Assembly: GCF_001696605.3 (NCBI RefSeq)
Contig: NZ_CP031716.1
Location: forward strand, 3,534,001 to 3,598,000
Source of the DNA: Acinetobacter wuhouensis
GTDB taxonomy: Bacteria > Pseudomonadota > Gammaproteobacteria > Pseudomonadales > Moraxellaceae
Direction: 5' to 3'
Length of the DNA stretch: 64,000 nt
Shown: one piece after another, positions 10,718 to 20,226 of the stretch
Numbering within the stretch: position 1 is the stretch's first letter
Layout of the letters: every line of letters starts with the position of its first letter
Program-made: the position numbers and the translations under genes
The notes under the pieces: generated by a model
The model's input: the letters and a program-made list of their open reading frames with translations, nothing else
What the model was told of the DNA's origin: nothing
Database searches by the model: none

Positions 10718-10802
10718 AGTGGTTTAATTGAGCAAAATTGATGAATTTACCTAGTGTAGCAAAAAAACTAGATTTTGTTGAGCATTTCGCAAGATATGGA
10801 AA

Positions 10803-10827
10803 AAAAACAGCCCTTATGGGCTGTTTC
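10803..10827 (-). terminator. Terminator after amtB
   Basis: On the minus strand the sequence is AAACAGCCCataaGGGCTGTTTTTTTT, a strong stem-loop with a T-run lying about 50 bases after the amtB stop. Confidence 0.85.
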
Positions 10828-10876
10828 ATACTATATATAGTTATTATTCTGATTTTAAATTTCCATATCCATTTGA

Positions 10877-12271
10877 TTATTCGATGCGTTCGCCATGTTG
10901 ACTCAAATCTAGCCCCATACGTTCATCATCTGATTCCACGCGGATGCCGATTACTACATCGATGATTTTAAGTAGGATGAAAGTTACAACACCCGAGTAA
11001 GCAATCGTTGCCAATACACCTTCAACTTGTACCCATAATTGGTGGGTCATGCTTGCAGGCGCTTTATCTCCCATGATGAATGAGCTTGCGAATACTGCTG
11101 TTAAGATTGCACCGACGATACCACCGACACCATGTAAGCCGAAAGCATCTAAAGAATCATCTGCTTTAAGGATACGCTTAAGACCTGAGATTCCCCAGAA
11201 ACATACCACACCACCAATTAAGCCCATGATGAGTGCGCCACCGACAGTAACGAAACCTGCTGCTGGTGTGATCACCACTAAGCCTGCTACAGCACCTGAT
11301 GCAGCACCGAGGACTGAACCTTTACCACGAACAATCTTTTCAACCACGAGCCATGCAATCGCTGCCGCAGCTGCTGCCACTTGTGTAGTCACCAATGCAT
11401 AGGCTGCTGAACCATTTGCACCTAAAGCAGAACCACCATTGAAACCAAACCAACCGACCCATACAAGGCTTGCACCCAATACAGTTAAAGTTAAGTTGTG
11501 TGGCGCCATAGATTCTTTGCCTAGCCCCATACGCTTACCCAGTAAGTATGCAGCGACAAGACCTGCTACACCTGAGTTAATATGAACCACAGTACCACCT
11601 GCAAAATCAAGCGCACCATCATTCATGAGCCAACCACCACCCCATACCCAGTGCGCGATTGGTGCATACACCACAACCACCCAAATGGTAATGAAAGCAA
11701 TCCAAGCACTAAACTTCATACGATCAGCCACAGAGCCACTGATAATGGCAACGGTAATAATCGCAAAAGTCATTTGGAAAATAACAAAGAGAATTTCAGG
11801 AATCGTGCCACTGAGTGCATCTGTGGTAATCCCTGAGAGCATGATTTTATCTAAACCACCGATAAAAGCATTACCAGAGCCAAATGCAAGTGAATAACCA
11901 ATCACGACCCAAACAAGACTCACAATCGCCGCAGCTGTAAAACTGTGTGCCATTGTGGAAAGAACATTTTTCTTACGTACCATACCACCGTAGAACAAAG
12001 CCAAACCCGGAATGGTCATCAATAAAACCAGTGCTGTAGACACTAAAACCCAAGCCGTATCACCAGTATCAGCCTTAGCCTCTTCGGCAGGCGCAGGTGC
12101 AGCCGCTTCTACAGGAGCCACTGTTGCAGTTGGTTCAGTCGTAACAGCTGTAGCTTCGTGTGCTGTTGCTACAACTGAAGAAGCAGGTTCAGCTACGTTT
12201 TCTTCTGCCCACGCAACTGATCCGCCAAGAAGTGCGCCAGACAGGCTGAGCGCTAATAGCATTTTTTTCAT
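10877..12271 (-). CDS. amtB: Ammonium transporter AmtB
   Basis: Ammonium channel of the Amt/Rh family in the inner membrane. An N-terminal signal peptide (about 22 residues, ending AWAEE) is followed by an Ala/Thr/Pro/Glu-rich stretch to about residue 70 and then eleven membrane segments. Family motifs include ALFYGGMVRKKN, GGTVVHINSG and the late FGLHGVGGIVGA. Total length 464. glnK lies just upstream, the usual pairing in which GlnK plugs AmtB when ammonium is plentiful. A sigma-54 promoter lies 49-64 bases before its start codon, so it can be transcribed apart from glnK. Confidence 0.95.
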   Translation of the reverse strand: MKKMLLALSLSGALLGGSVAWAEENVAEPASSVVATAHEATAVTTEPTATVAPVEAAAPAPAEEAKADTGDTAWVLVSTALVLLMTIPGLALFYGGMVRKKNVLSTMAHSFTAAAIVSLVWVVIGYSLAFGSGNAFIGGLDKIMLSGITTDALSGTIPEILFVIFQMTFAIITVAIISGSVADRMKFSAWIAFITIWVVVVYAPIAHWVWGGGWLMNDGALDFAGGTVVHINSGVAGLVAAYLLGKRMGLGKESMAPHNLTLTVLGASLVWVGWFGFNGGSALGANGSAAYALVTTQVAAAAAAIAWLVVEKIVRGKGSVLGAASGAVAGLVVITPAAGFVTVGGALIMGLIGGVVCFWGISGLKRILKADDSLDAFGLHGVGGIVGAILTAVFASSFIMGDKAPASMTHQLWVQVEGVLATIAYSGVVTFILLKIIDVVIGIRVESDDERMGLDLSQHGERIE

Positions 12272-12319
12272 TCGTATCCCCCAACCAAATTTTTGAGTTA
12301 TGTATCGATATACATAACT

Positions 12320-12335
12320 AGCAACCTTCGTGCCA
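12320..12335 (-). promoter_or_regulatory. Sigma-54 promoter of amtB
   Basis: The minus strand reads TGGCACGAAGGTTGCT, an essentially perfect match to the sigma-54 -24/-12 consensus TGGCACGNNNNTTGCW. It lies in the 66-base gap between glnK and amtB, with the -12 element about 50 bases before the amtB start codon. This implies RpoN/NtrC-type induction on nitrogen limitation. Confidence 0.85.
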
Positions 12336-12337
12336 AG

Positions 12338-12697
<360 letters not shown>

Positions 12698-12716
12698 TCA
12701 CCAGTAAGGTTTTATG

Positions 12717-12732
12717 TTCAATTTTCATGCCA
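12717..12732 (-). promoter_or_regulatory. Possible sigma-54 promoter of glnK
   Basis: The minus strand reads TGGCATGAAAATTGAA, which keeps the -24 GG but has GA instead of GC at -12. The distance to the glnK start (about 40 bases) matches that at amtB. It is a degenerate match and only tentative. Confidence 0.4.
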
Positions 12733-12964
12733 ATTTCATTAACGGTTGGGGTTGTTAAATCAATTCGCATGTAATGCCTTTATAACCTATTGTATATACT
12801 CAGGTGAAGTTGCCAGCTAAAAAAACTCACAATAATCATCAATTTTTAACTTTAATTGTTTATTTCTATCGGTATTCTTTGCCGATGATCAGCTAAATTA
12901 ACTTGAGTAAAAATAAAGACAGGATGTTACACTAGCCCAAGCAACTAAACCCTTTGGATTCCTC

Positions 12965-13192
12965 ATGATTGAAACACTACTACAAGCAATTTTGGAACAA
13001 ATCGACCAACCTAAGAAAGACATTGAACACAACTTACGTGCTTTATTAAATGAAGCCGTCGCAAAAATGGATATTGTGTCCAAAGATGAAATTGAGCGTC
13101 AAAAAACTGCACTAAATAATGCCAATCTTCGACTCACTGAACTTCAACAACAGGTTCAAGCTTTAGAAGAATTGATTAAGAATAAAAAATAA
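12965..13192 (+). CDS. ubiK: Ubiquinone biosynthesis accessory factor UbiK
   Basis: A 75-residue BMFP/YqiC-family protein, almost entirely helical, with a C-terminal coiled coil (residues ~40-72, LTELQQQVQALEELI). UbiK works with UbiJ as an accessory factor for the aerobic ubiquinone pathway and binds membranes. Placement immediately before comM is common in gammaproteobacteria. Length and the pattern IEQIDQPKKDIEHNLRALLNE-like fit the family well. Confidence 0.85.
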   Translation: MIETLLQAILEQIDQPKKDIEHNLRALLNEAVAKMDIVSKDEIERQKTALNNANLRLTELQQQVQALEELIKNKK

Positions 13193-13264
13193 TTCAAATT
13201 TGCACATTTTTAGTGCAAAAATCACAAATAATGATTAAAAATAAAGCAAAATGGAACAATAAGA

Positions 13265-14755
13265 ATGTCTTTAGCCAAAATTTATACCCGAGGACTACTC
13301 GGGTTGCATGCGCCACTCATTGAAGTTGAAGTCCATGTTAGTGCTGGCCTTCCCTCATTAACCATTGTTGGACTTGCAGAAGCTGCTGTTCGTGAAAGTA
13401 AGGATCGTGTTCGATCTGCCATCATCAATAGCGGTTATCAGTTTCCAACCAAACGCCTGACGATCAACCTTGCACCCGCAGATCTGCCTAAAGATGGTTC
13501 ACGCTTAGATCTACCTATTGCACTAGGAATATTGATTGCCACAGGTCAACTGCCTGAAGGGGTGACTGATGATTTTGAATTTATTGGTGAATTGGCACTC
13601 GATGGTCATTTAAGACCTGTCACAGGAACACTCACCATTGCCATGGCTTGTCAAATGGCAAAACACCAACTGATGTTACCCAAAGAAAATGCAGATGAGG
13701 CTGCGCAACTTCCTGAGTTTCAAGTGTTTGCAGCCACACATTTAAAGCAAGTCTGCGATCACTTTCTCACTAGTCAGAAGATTGATGCATCGGTTTCGAC
13801 AAAAACCACTTTTGATAATCAGTATAAATTTGACTTAGCAGATGTCAAAGGTCAACTGCGTCCTCGACGTGCTTTAGAAATTGCTGCGGCAGGTGGACAT
13901 TCTATTTTATTCAAGGGCCCACCAGGTACTGGCAAGACCTTACTCGCCTCTCGTCTTCCAAGTATTTTGCCTGCACTTAATGCACAGGAAAATTTAGAAG
14001 TTGCCAGCATTTATTCGATTGCCAATTCGCAACACCAATTTGGACAACGCCCATTCAGAGCACCTCATCACACTGCATCCGCAATCGCACTGGTCGGTGG
14101 TGGCTCAAATCCTAAACCTGGTGAAATTACTTTAGCGCATTTAGGCGTTTTATTTTTGGACGAATTGCCTGAATTTGACAAAAAAGTTTTAGAGGTTTTA
14201 AGACAACCTTTAGAATCCAAAGAAATTGTGATTTCTAGAGCCTCACGTCAGATTACCTTTCCTGCTAATTTTCAATTGATTGCTGCGATGAATCCCTGCC
14301 CTTGTGGTTATGCCTTTAATCAAGACAGTCGTTGCCAATGTTCTGCTGAATCCATTAAACGTTATCAAGGGCGAATTTCAGGACCGTTGCTTGATCGGAT
14401 TGATTTACACATTGATGTACCACCACTAAAAGCACAGGAATTACAAGATCATACCCCTGTTGAAAACTCTGCCACCGTTCGAGAACGGGTGATTCAAGCT
14501 TTTGACTTTCAAATTCAACGCCAAGGCAGTTTAAATCACAGCTTATCGCCCAAAGATTTAGAAAAATTTGTAGTGCTGGATGAAGCCTCTAGAAAAATGA
14601 TTGAAATGGCACAACAACGACTTAATCTGTCTGCACGTGCTTATCATCGTGTATTAAGAGTTGCCAGAACCATTGCAGATTTAGCACAAAGTGATGACAT
14701 ACAAAGCGCACATTTAACAGAAGCCTTGTCCTACAGAAACCCGCTACAGTCTTAA
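13265..14755 (+). CDS. comM: ComM/YifB family Mg-chelatase-like AAA+ ATPase
   Basis: ComM is a hexameric helicase that promotes branch migration of incoming DNA during natural transformation. The protein shows an N-terminal ChlI-like domain (residues 1-~170), Walker A GPPGTGKTLLASRLP near residue 218, Walker B LFLDELPEF, and the cysteine-rich AAMNPCPCGY...C-x-C segment. The 496-residue frame is intact. comM is the usual insertion site of AbaR/AbGRI resistance islands in A. baumannii, and none is present here. The start has GGAACAATAAG upstream. Confidence 0.93.
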   Translation: MSLAKIYTRGLLGLHAPLIEVEVHVSAGLPSLTIVGLAEAAVRESKDRVRSAIINSGYQFPTKRLTINLAPADLPKDGSRLDLPIALGILIATGQLPEGVTDDFEFIGELALDGHLRPVTGTLTIAMACQMAKHQLMLPKENADEAAQLPEFQVFAATHLKQVCDHFLTSQKIDASVSTKTTFDNQYKFDLADVKGQLRPRRALEIAAAGGHSILFKGPPGTGKTLLASRLPSILPALNAQENLEVASIYSIANSQHQFGQRPFRAPHHTASAIALVGGGSNPKPGEITLAHLGVLFLDELPEFDKKVLEVLRQPLESKEIVISRASRQITFPANFQLIAAMNPCPCGYAFNQDSRCQCSAESIKRYQGRISGPLLDRIDLHIDVPPLKAQELQDHTPVENSATVRERVIQAFDFQIQRQGSLNHSLSPKDLEKFVVLDEASRKMIEMAQQRLNLSARAYHRVLRVARTIADLAQSDDIQSAHLTEALSYRNPLQS

Positions 14756-14773
14756 CCGAGAAGCTCTATTAAA

Positions 14774-15286
14774 ATGTTGCAAGATTTAATATTACGTAAT
14801 GAAAAAGTTGAAGATATAGAACCTATTTTCAAACTAACAAAGTCTGCATTTGAACATGCAGAACACAGTAGCCGCACTGAACAATTTATTGTCAGTGCAT
14901 TAAGAAATGCACGGAAATTGACGATTTCACTGGTGGCGGAACTCAACCATGAAATCATCGGGCATGTGGCAATTTCCCCTGTTGAAATATCTTCTGGTGC
15001 GCAAGGTTGGTATGGTTTAGGTCCAATTTCGGTTGCACCAGAATATCAGCAACGCGGTGTGGGAACAGCATTAATGAAACAAGTAATACAGCAACTTCAA
15101 CAGCTTGATGCTGCGGGCTGTGTACTATTGGGTGATCCTCATTATTATGCAAAATTCGGTTTTAAACCGCATAAAAACTTAACATTGGCGAATGTTCCTG
15201 CTGAATATTTTCAAGTTTTAGCATTTAAGCAACCTGTTCCACAGGGCGAAGTGAAATATCATGCCGCTTTTGAGGCAACCGAATAA
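14774..15286 (+). CDS. GNAT family N-acetyltransferase
   Basis: A 170-residue GCN5-related acetyltransferase resembling the YhbS type. The acetyl-CoA-binding loop is visible as QQRGVGTALMK (residues ~95-105), preceded by the beta-4 strand GLGPISVAPEYQ. The later YYAKFGFKP segment is typical of this subfamily. It begins 18 bases after comM and may be read with it. The substrate is unknown. Confidence 0.82.
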   Translation: MLQDLILRNEKVEDIEPIFKLTKSAFEHAEHSSRTEQFIVSALRNARKLTISLVAELNHEIIGHVAISPVEISSGAQGWYGLGPISVAPEYQQRGVGTALMKQVIQQLQQLDAAGCVLLGDPHYYAKFGFKPHKNLTLANVPAEYFQVLAFKQPVPQGEVKYHAAFEATE

Positions 15287-15307
15287 TTCTTTTCTAAATT
15301 TTAAACA

Positions 15308-15334
15308 TAAAAAAGGTGACCATTCGTCACCTTC
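15308..15334 (-). terminator. Terminator of the first TorF-type porin
   Basis: AAGGTGAC-catt-cGTCACCTT forms the stem; on the minus strand it is followed by a T-run (CCTTTTTT). It is 17 bases after the porin stop. Confidence 0.8.
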
Positions 15335-15350
15335 TTCATTTTTATCAGTC

Positions 15351-16118
15351 TTAGAAAGCTTTGGTTAAGGTAAATACAGCGCCAGTTTCTACAGCACGTT
15401 TTTGAGCATGACTTAAACCATCTGTCTCTGTATTTGTTCCTATTGCTGCCAATTCTGCTGTCACAGTTGGAATTGATTTCAGTGTATAAGTCACACCAAC
15501 TTTCCAATCTACATAATTGTCATCACCATTGAAGCTATATTTATCTTCATCTACAGTGGTATAACCGACATTGGCAACACCACCAAAACCTGTCGCCCCA
15601 AAAGGCACTGAATAACCAACATTTATATTCCAGCTATCTGCCTTAACACCTGCATAATCATTGGTATAGTTAATATTAGTGAGAATACTATCACCCTCAG
15701 TAAGCGCATTTTTGAAGGTTAATTTTCCGTATAATTCTGCCCAATTTAGATCACTTGCACTCGGATAGTTATAATACCAAACACCTACATCTAAGACGGG
15801 TTTGCTTGCAAAACCATCTAAAGTGGTTGAATAACCAATGAAAGGATCAATCTCTAAGTGTGGATCTGGAGTCCCAAAATTAACATTTGAACCCCACAAA
15901 CCACCATATACACCCGAACTATGCGACAACGTAAAACCTGCTTGTACAGCTGGATCATTTTGAGTTTGTGTAATCCCACGGAAACGGTAGTCACTGGTGA
16001 CGGCTGCACTGCCTGAAAAACTTACACCTAATTTTGAAAGTGCAGTATCTTCCGCCATCGCCATTGTTGCTGTAGACGATAAAACTGCCAATGCCAGTGC
16101 TTTAGTCGAGAATTTCAT
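15351..16118 (-). CDS. TorF family putative outer-membrane porin (copy 1)
   Basis: A 255-residue protein with a signal peptide (cleavage expected near AMAED, residue ~22) and alternating beta-strand pattern ending in Phe (LTKAF), as in outer-membrane barrels. The early SDYRFRGITQTQNDPAVQAGFTL motif and the YGGLWGSNVNFG stretch are characteristic of TIGR02001/TorF proteins. A purine-rich ribosome site (GGGGGAGC) precedes the ATG. It shares architecture with the downstream-encoded copy at 16595-17365. Transport substrate is unknown. Confidence 0.85.
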   Translation of the reverse strand: MKFSTKALALAVLSSTATMAMAEDTALSKLGVSFSGSAAVTSDYRFRGITQTQNDPAVQAGFTLSHSSGVYGGLWGSNVNFGTPDPHLEIDPFIGYSTTLDGFASKPVLDVGVWYYNYPSASDLNWAELYGKLTFKNALTEGDSILTNINYTNDYAGVKADSWNINVGYSVPFGATGFGGVANVGYTTVDEDKYSFNGDDNYVDWKVGVTYTLKSIPTVTAELAAIGTNTETDGLSHAQKRAVETGAVFTLTKAF

Positions 16119-16594
16119 CTTGAGTGCTCCCCCATCATACGATGTTTATTTGTTATGCTAAAAATTGATGAACTCCCTATGCATTTAGCAATTGCCATGC
16201 CAAATATGAGAAAACACCTCTTAGTTAACTGATATGAAAGACTTAATTTACTGATATTTAATGTTTTAAATTTTGATTTTCGATTTTCATTGTTTAACTG
16301 TTGAATAGCATCAATCTCTTTCAACACGAGGCTAAGTTGATTCATGGTGTCCTACTTTGGGTCTACTTTTCACTCAAAATAGTATGGAAAACCAATGCAT
16401 AAATTTGCTATCACAAGAATGTATAACTGCGTAAAAAGATCATTAACTTTATAAAAGCGTGGTTTGGATAATAATTAGAAACAATATGTGCTGTTTTTGC
16501 TCATAAAAATAAAGCATCTTAAAAAATGCTTAAAAAAAGTGCATATCGTTTAAATATGCACTTTATAAAAATTTGCTTAGAAAGCTCAGTTTAA
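16119..16594. other. Gene-poor gap between the two TorF-type genes
   Basis: An AT-rich 476-base interval. It holds the terminator of the downstream porin gene (16533-16565) and presumably the promoter of the first. One 76-codon minus-strand frame (16115-16345) overlaps the porin start but has no recognisable features, so I do not call it. No other structure was seen. Confidence 0.6.
16533..16565 (-). terminator. Terminator of the second TorF-type porin
   Basis: AAAGTGCATAT and ATATGCACTTT pair around a 6-7 base loop; the minus strand continues with a T-run. It lies 30 bases after the stop at 16595. Confidence 0.8.
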
Positions 16595-17365
16595 TTAAAA
16601 GCTATAATTTAAGCCCAATACAGCATTGTCATCAAAATCCTGACCTAAACGATCTTCGCCACCGATCACATAATCAAATGATGCTGTCACACCTGTATCC
16701 GCAATCGCTTTACTCACACCAATACGCGCTTCGTTAAAGGCAAAGTCCTGTGTGGTTTGAATCAGACTATCATCACGACTACTGTTATAAGCAGAACCAC
16801 CAATAGATGCATTCAAGATAAAATCTTGAGGCAATGCATGACTATAACTTGCGCTTAAATATACATCCCCAGCATTACCAAAAGAAGCATCTGCCAATAA
16901 CACCGAGGCATCAAGACTCACATCTTTATATGCAAGTTCTGCCAATACATCAAATGCTGTGGTACGACGATGCTCATTGCCCTCACCGTAAATAGAGCCA
17001 CCATTTTGATACACATAAGCTGTTGTTTGAACTTTATAGCTCCAGTCTGAATTGATTTGTTGAGCATAAGCTAGATAGAAATCATGTTCAAAACCATGAT
17101 CACGACGCTCATCTGTCGCATCATAATCCAAAGTCGATCCCCAATAACCTACACTCACACCACTTTTATGTGCATAGTCCAATCCACCCTGTACGGCAAT
17201 ATCATCATTCTCGACACCACCACGGTAGACATATTTTGAAACGAGCCCAATATTTCCTGATACAAGACCATTTGCAACGGAAATGTTTGATTCTTCAGCA
17301 CATACCGCAGCTGAAGCTATACATAAAGGCACAGCCCAAAACAGTGGAGAAATAATTGAGTTCAT
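16595..17365 (-). CDS. TorF family putative outer-membrane porin (copy 2)
   Basis: A 256-residue secreted beta-barrel-like protein. A signal peptide ends near AAVCAEE (~residue 24), and the C-terminus NAVLGLNYSF ends in the aromatic residue used for BAM recognition. The motif SKYVYRGGVENDDIAVQGGLDY matches the SDYRFRGxTQ region of TorF proteins. It is a diverged paralogue of the gene at 15351-16118 and has its own terminator. Role unknown beyond probable small-molecule passage. Confidence 0.8.
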   Translation of the reverse strand: MNSIISPLFWAVPLCIASAAVCAEESNISVANGLVSGNIGLVSKYVYRGGVENDDIAVQGGLDYAHKSGVSVGYWGSTLDYDATDERRDHGFEHDFYLAYAQQINSDWSYKVQTTAYVYQNGGSIYGEGNEHRRTTAFDVLAELAYKDVSLDASVLLADASFGNAGDVYLSASYSHALPQDFILNASIGGSAYNSSRDDSLIQTTQDFAFNEARIGVSKAIADTGVTASFDYVIGGEDRLGQDFDDNAVLGLNYSF

Positions 17366-17673
17366 GATATCGAAATAGCAGGAGAATAAGAAAGCGCAAT
17401 TTTACCGATTTTTTGAATGTTGGGTAAAAAATAAATCATTTAATTCACAATTTCTGAGATATATTTGATATTGCTCATTTTTATATAACCCAGTGGCTTA
17501 TTAAGCATTTTTTCTGATAAACAAACAATTAAATATTCAAGAATATTTATGACAAAACTGAAATATTTTTAACCAAAATGATGCCCTTTTTATCGAATAA
17601 ATATACAATTCACACACAAATTGCACTGAATTTATCAGGCAATGCCAAAATCTCTCGCTTACGAGGCAAAAAA
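17366..17673. other. Divergent intergenic region, torF-like copy 2 / oprD-like
   Basis: A 308-base AT-rich gap between divergent porin genes that should hold both promoters. No clear operator or hairpin was recognised. The open frame extends upstream of the oprD-type start to 17578, but that part lacks coding character. Confidence 0.5.
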
Positions 17674-18984
17674 ATGCTTAAAGCAACAAAATTAACTTTA
17701 GCAGTACTCATCAATGCTGCAATTATCTCACCTGCATTTGCTAGCGAACAAAGTGAAGCAAAAGGTTTTGTAGAAGACGCTGAAGGTTCAGTTCTGTTCC
17801 GTACCGGTTATATCAGCCGTGACTATAAAGATGTAACACCTGGCAAAGATAGAAGTTCATTTGCAGAATCTGCAATCATTAACCTTGACTCAGGCTTTAC
17901 CCAAGGTATCGTAGGTTTTGGTGCGGGCGTTGTTGGTGACGGTTCTTTTAAAATCGGGAATAACAACCATGCAGGGAACAATATGATTCCAACACATGGT
18001 GGTCAAGATGCAAATGGACGTGTTGATGCTTATGACCATTGGGCTCGTGGTGGTGCAAACGTAAAAGCACGTTTCTCAAATACGACTGTACGTTATGGTA
18101 CTCAAGTTTTAGATCTCCCTGTACTCGCAAGCAATACAGCTCGTATGGTTCCTGAATATTTTGAAGGTACTTTGATTACTAGCCATGAAATTAAAGACTT
18201 AGAGTTAGTCGCTGGTAAATTCACTAAGAACCAATACTCAGACCAAGTGATTACAGATGGTCGTCATTTAGATAGTGCTGTAGTTTGGGGTGCTAAATAT
18301 AAATTTGATGATCAACTGACTGCTTCTTATTATGGTTTAGATTCTAAAAATGCTTTAGAACGCCATTATATCAATGCAAATTATAAATATCCTTTAGCAA
18401 ATCAAAACTCTTTAACTTTTGATTTCAGTGGCTATCACACTGAATGGGATAAAGACGGCTCTACTTATTCAACATTACCAAATGTTGCTCCAGAAGATCG
18501 CTCAAATAATATCTGGGCACTATCAGGTACTTATAACCAAGGACCACATACTGCAATGTTGGCTTATCAACAAAACACAGGCAATACAGGTTATGACTAT
18601 GGTGAAAATGCTGATGGCGGTCAGTCTATTTATCTACCTAACTCATATTTGTCTGATTTTATTGGTAACCATGAAAAATCAGTACAACTCCAATATAACT
18701 TAGACTTAGGTGCTTACGGTGTGCCTGGTTTAAATTGGACGACTGCTTATGTTTATGGCTGGGATATCAAAACCACTGACAAGGGTATCCTAACTGATGA
18801 CAATGCCAAAGAAAGTGAGTTCTTTAACCAAGTAAAATATACAGTTCAATCTGGCTTTGCTAAAGATATAAGTTTCCGTGCTCGCTATTCACATCTACGT
18901 GCAGATCAAACATATAACAATGTTTACATGCCTGACACCAATGAATGGCGTTTATTCTTAGATATTCCTGTGAAATTATTTTAA
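17674..18984 (+). CDS. OprD family outer-membrane porin
   Basis: A 436-residue porin of the OprD/Occ family, which takes up basic amino acids, aromatic acids or other small carboxylates. A signal peptide (MLKATKLTLAVLINAAII..., cleavage near AFASEQ) leads into FVEDAEGSVLFRTGYISRDY, typical of the family. GTQVLDLPVLASNTARMVP matches the conserved OprD RYGTxxxDLPVL... segment. I use the ATG at 17674 because GAGG lies 9-12 bases before it and it begins the signal peptide; the frame is open 32 codons further upstream. Substrate specificity cannot be assigned. Confidence 0.9.
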   Translation: MLKATKLTLAVLINAAIISPAFASEQSEAKGFVEDAEGSVLFRTGYISRDYKDVTPGKDRSSFAESAIINLDSGFTQGIVGFGAGVVGDGSFKIGNNNHAGNNMIPTHGGQDANGRVDAYDHWARGGANVKARFSNTTVRYGTQVLDLPVLASNTARMVPEYFEGTLITSHEIKDLELVAGKFTKNQYSDQVITDGRHLDSAVVWGAKYKFDDQLTASYYGLDSKNALERHYINANYKYPLANQNSLTFDFSGYHTEWDKDGSTYSTLPNVAPEDRSNNIWALSGTYNQGPHTAMLAYQQNTGNTGYDYGENADGGQSIYLPNSYLSDFIGNHEKSVQLQYNLDLGAYGVPGLNWTTAYVYGWDIKTTDKGILTDDNAKESEFFNQVKYTVQSGFAKDISFRARYSHLRADQTYNNVYMPDTNEWRLFLDIPVKLF

Positions 18985-19010
18985 TTTCTGATCAGAATAG
19001 ATAAGTCATA

Positions 19011-19042
19011 AAAAAACCTGCATCATCTGATGCAGGTTTTTT
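19011..19042. terminator. Bidirectional terminator between the OprD-type porin and ppa
   Basis: AAAAAACCTGCATCA and TGATGCAGGTTTTTTT form a long perfect stem with A/T runs at both ends, serving convergent genes. Confidence 0.9.
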
Positions 19043-19087
19043 TATTGAGTTAAGGTTCAAAACCCTCACTCAAATTCTGATCTGGAA

Positions 19088-19624
19088 TTATTTATTTGCC
19101 GCTTTATAAGCTTCGATTGAGTCAAGAACTTCTTGTTTTGCAACTTCAGAACCTTCCCAACCGCTGAGTTTAACCCATTTGCCAGCTTCAAGATCTTTAT
19201 AGTGAGCAAAGAAGTGTTCAACTTGTTTGATCAATAATTCGGGAAGATCTGTATATTCTTGAACATCTTTATAAATCGGTGTTAATTTATCATGTGGAAC
19301 TGCGATCAATTTCGCATCTACACCACCGTCATCTTCCATGTTCAATTTACCCACTGGACGGCAACGAATCACTGAACCTGGCTCAACTGGATGTGGCGTT
19401 ACAACCAATACATCTAATGGATCGCCATCTAAAGATAATGTATTTGGTACATAGCCATAGTTTGCAGGGTAGAACATCGCTGTACCCATGAAACGGTCTA
19501 CAAATAACGCATCAGAATCTTTATCAATTTCGTATTTAATCGGAGCTGCATTTGCAGGAATTTCGATAATTACATAGATGTCATTTGGGGCATCTTTACC
19601 AGCAGGGATATTGCTATAGCTCAT
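19088..19624 (-). CDS. ppa: Inorganic pyrophosphatase
   Basis: Soluble family I pyrophosphatase that hydrolyses PPi and so drives biosynthesis. The catalytic signature DGDPLDVLV is visible, along with [15 protein letters not shown] and KYD-like substrate-binding segments. From the preferred ATG ([11 protein letters not shown]) it is 178 residues, normal for bacterial PPases; an ATG five codons upstream (19639) is also possible. It stands alone on the minus strand. Confidence 0.95.
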   Translation of the reverse strand: MSYSNIPAGKDAPNDIYVIIEIPANAAPIKYEIDKDSDALFVDRFMGTAMFYPANYGYVPNTLSLDGDPLDVLVVTPHPVEPGSVIRCRPVGKLNMEDDGGVDAKLIAVPHDKLTPIYKDVQEYTDLPELLIKQVEHFFAHYKDLEAGKWVKLSGWEGSEVAKQEVLDSIEAYKAANK

Positions 19625-19720
19625 AGGATACTCTTTCAAGTGAGGTCTTATTTAAAATCGTGCCGATTATAACGCTAAATGAAGTCAACTGATAATGAAT
19701 TGCGTTAATCTGCAGCAGAC

Positions 19721-20119
19721 TTACATCATCCGAACAATCATTAACAATAAAATAATCGGGCATGCCATCGACAAAGTCCAAATAATTGAACGTAATGTCG
19801 CCAAATTGGCTAGATAACAAATCCCGTAAATAATCCGTAAAATAATATATGCCATACCCAACATCATGATGAGATATTGTGAGACCACCATATATTCTGC
19901 CATGAGAATTGCAGCAATAAATAAAGGAAGACTTTCAAAACTATTCTGTTGTACTGCATTGGCACGTGCTGCCAAGCCTGTGGTTTTGGCTAAAAACTCA
20001 CGCGGATTTTGATTATCTGCAATTTTAAAGCCACCAGATAGTTTGGCAATCGCCATAAAAACATAAGGAAGTAAGCAAGCAATTAAAATTAAATATATGA
20101 TGCCATCTATCCCAGACAT
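19721..20119 (-). CDS. MAPEG family membrane protein
   Basis: A 132-residue protein with four hydrophobic segments, starting MSGIDGIIYLILIACLLPYV. The block NPREFLAKTTGLAARANAVQQNSFESLP matches bacterial MAPEG proteins (membrane-associated eicosanoid/glutathione metabolism family), with the N-rich/E-F-S signature between the first two helices. The frame is open a further 28 codons, but that part overlaps the divergent gene's leader and is not typical of the family. Bacterial function is usually unknown. Confidence 0.8.
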   Translation of the reverse strand: MSGIDGIIYLILIACLLPYVFMAIAKLSGGFKIADNQNPREFLAKTTGLAARANAVQQNSFESLPLFIAAILMAEYMVVSQYLIMMLGMAYIILRIIYGICYLANLATLRSIIWTLSMACPIILLLMIVRMM

Positions 20120-20226
20120 GATTTTTTTCTCATGAAGTATCAATGCGGTTATCATAGCATGGCATGAACAAAATAATTTTTTGTTCCAGACAGAGATTTG
20201 CAAAATTGTGTAGTGAGGACAATATC

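Noticed and set aside
16115..16345. 76-codon minus-strand frame overlapping the TorF copy 1 start
   Set aside because: No ribosome site, no recognisable domain, AT-rich composition typical of the intergenic region, and it overlaps the porin's own leader and ribosome site.
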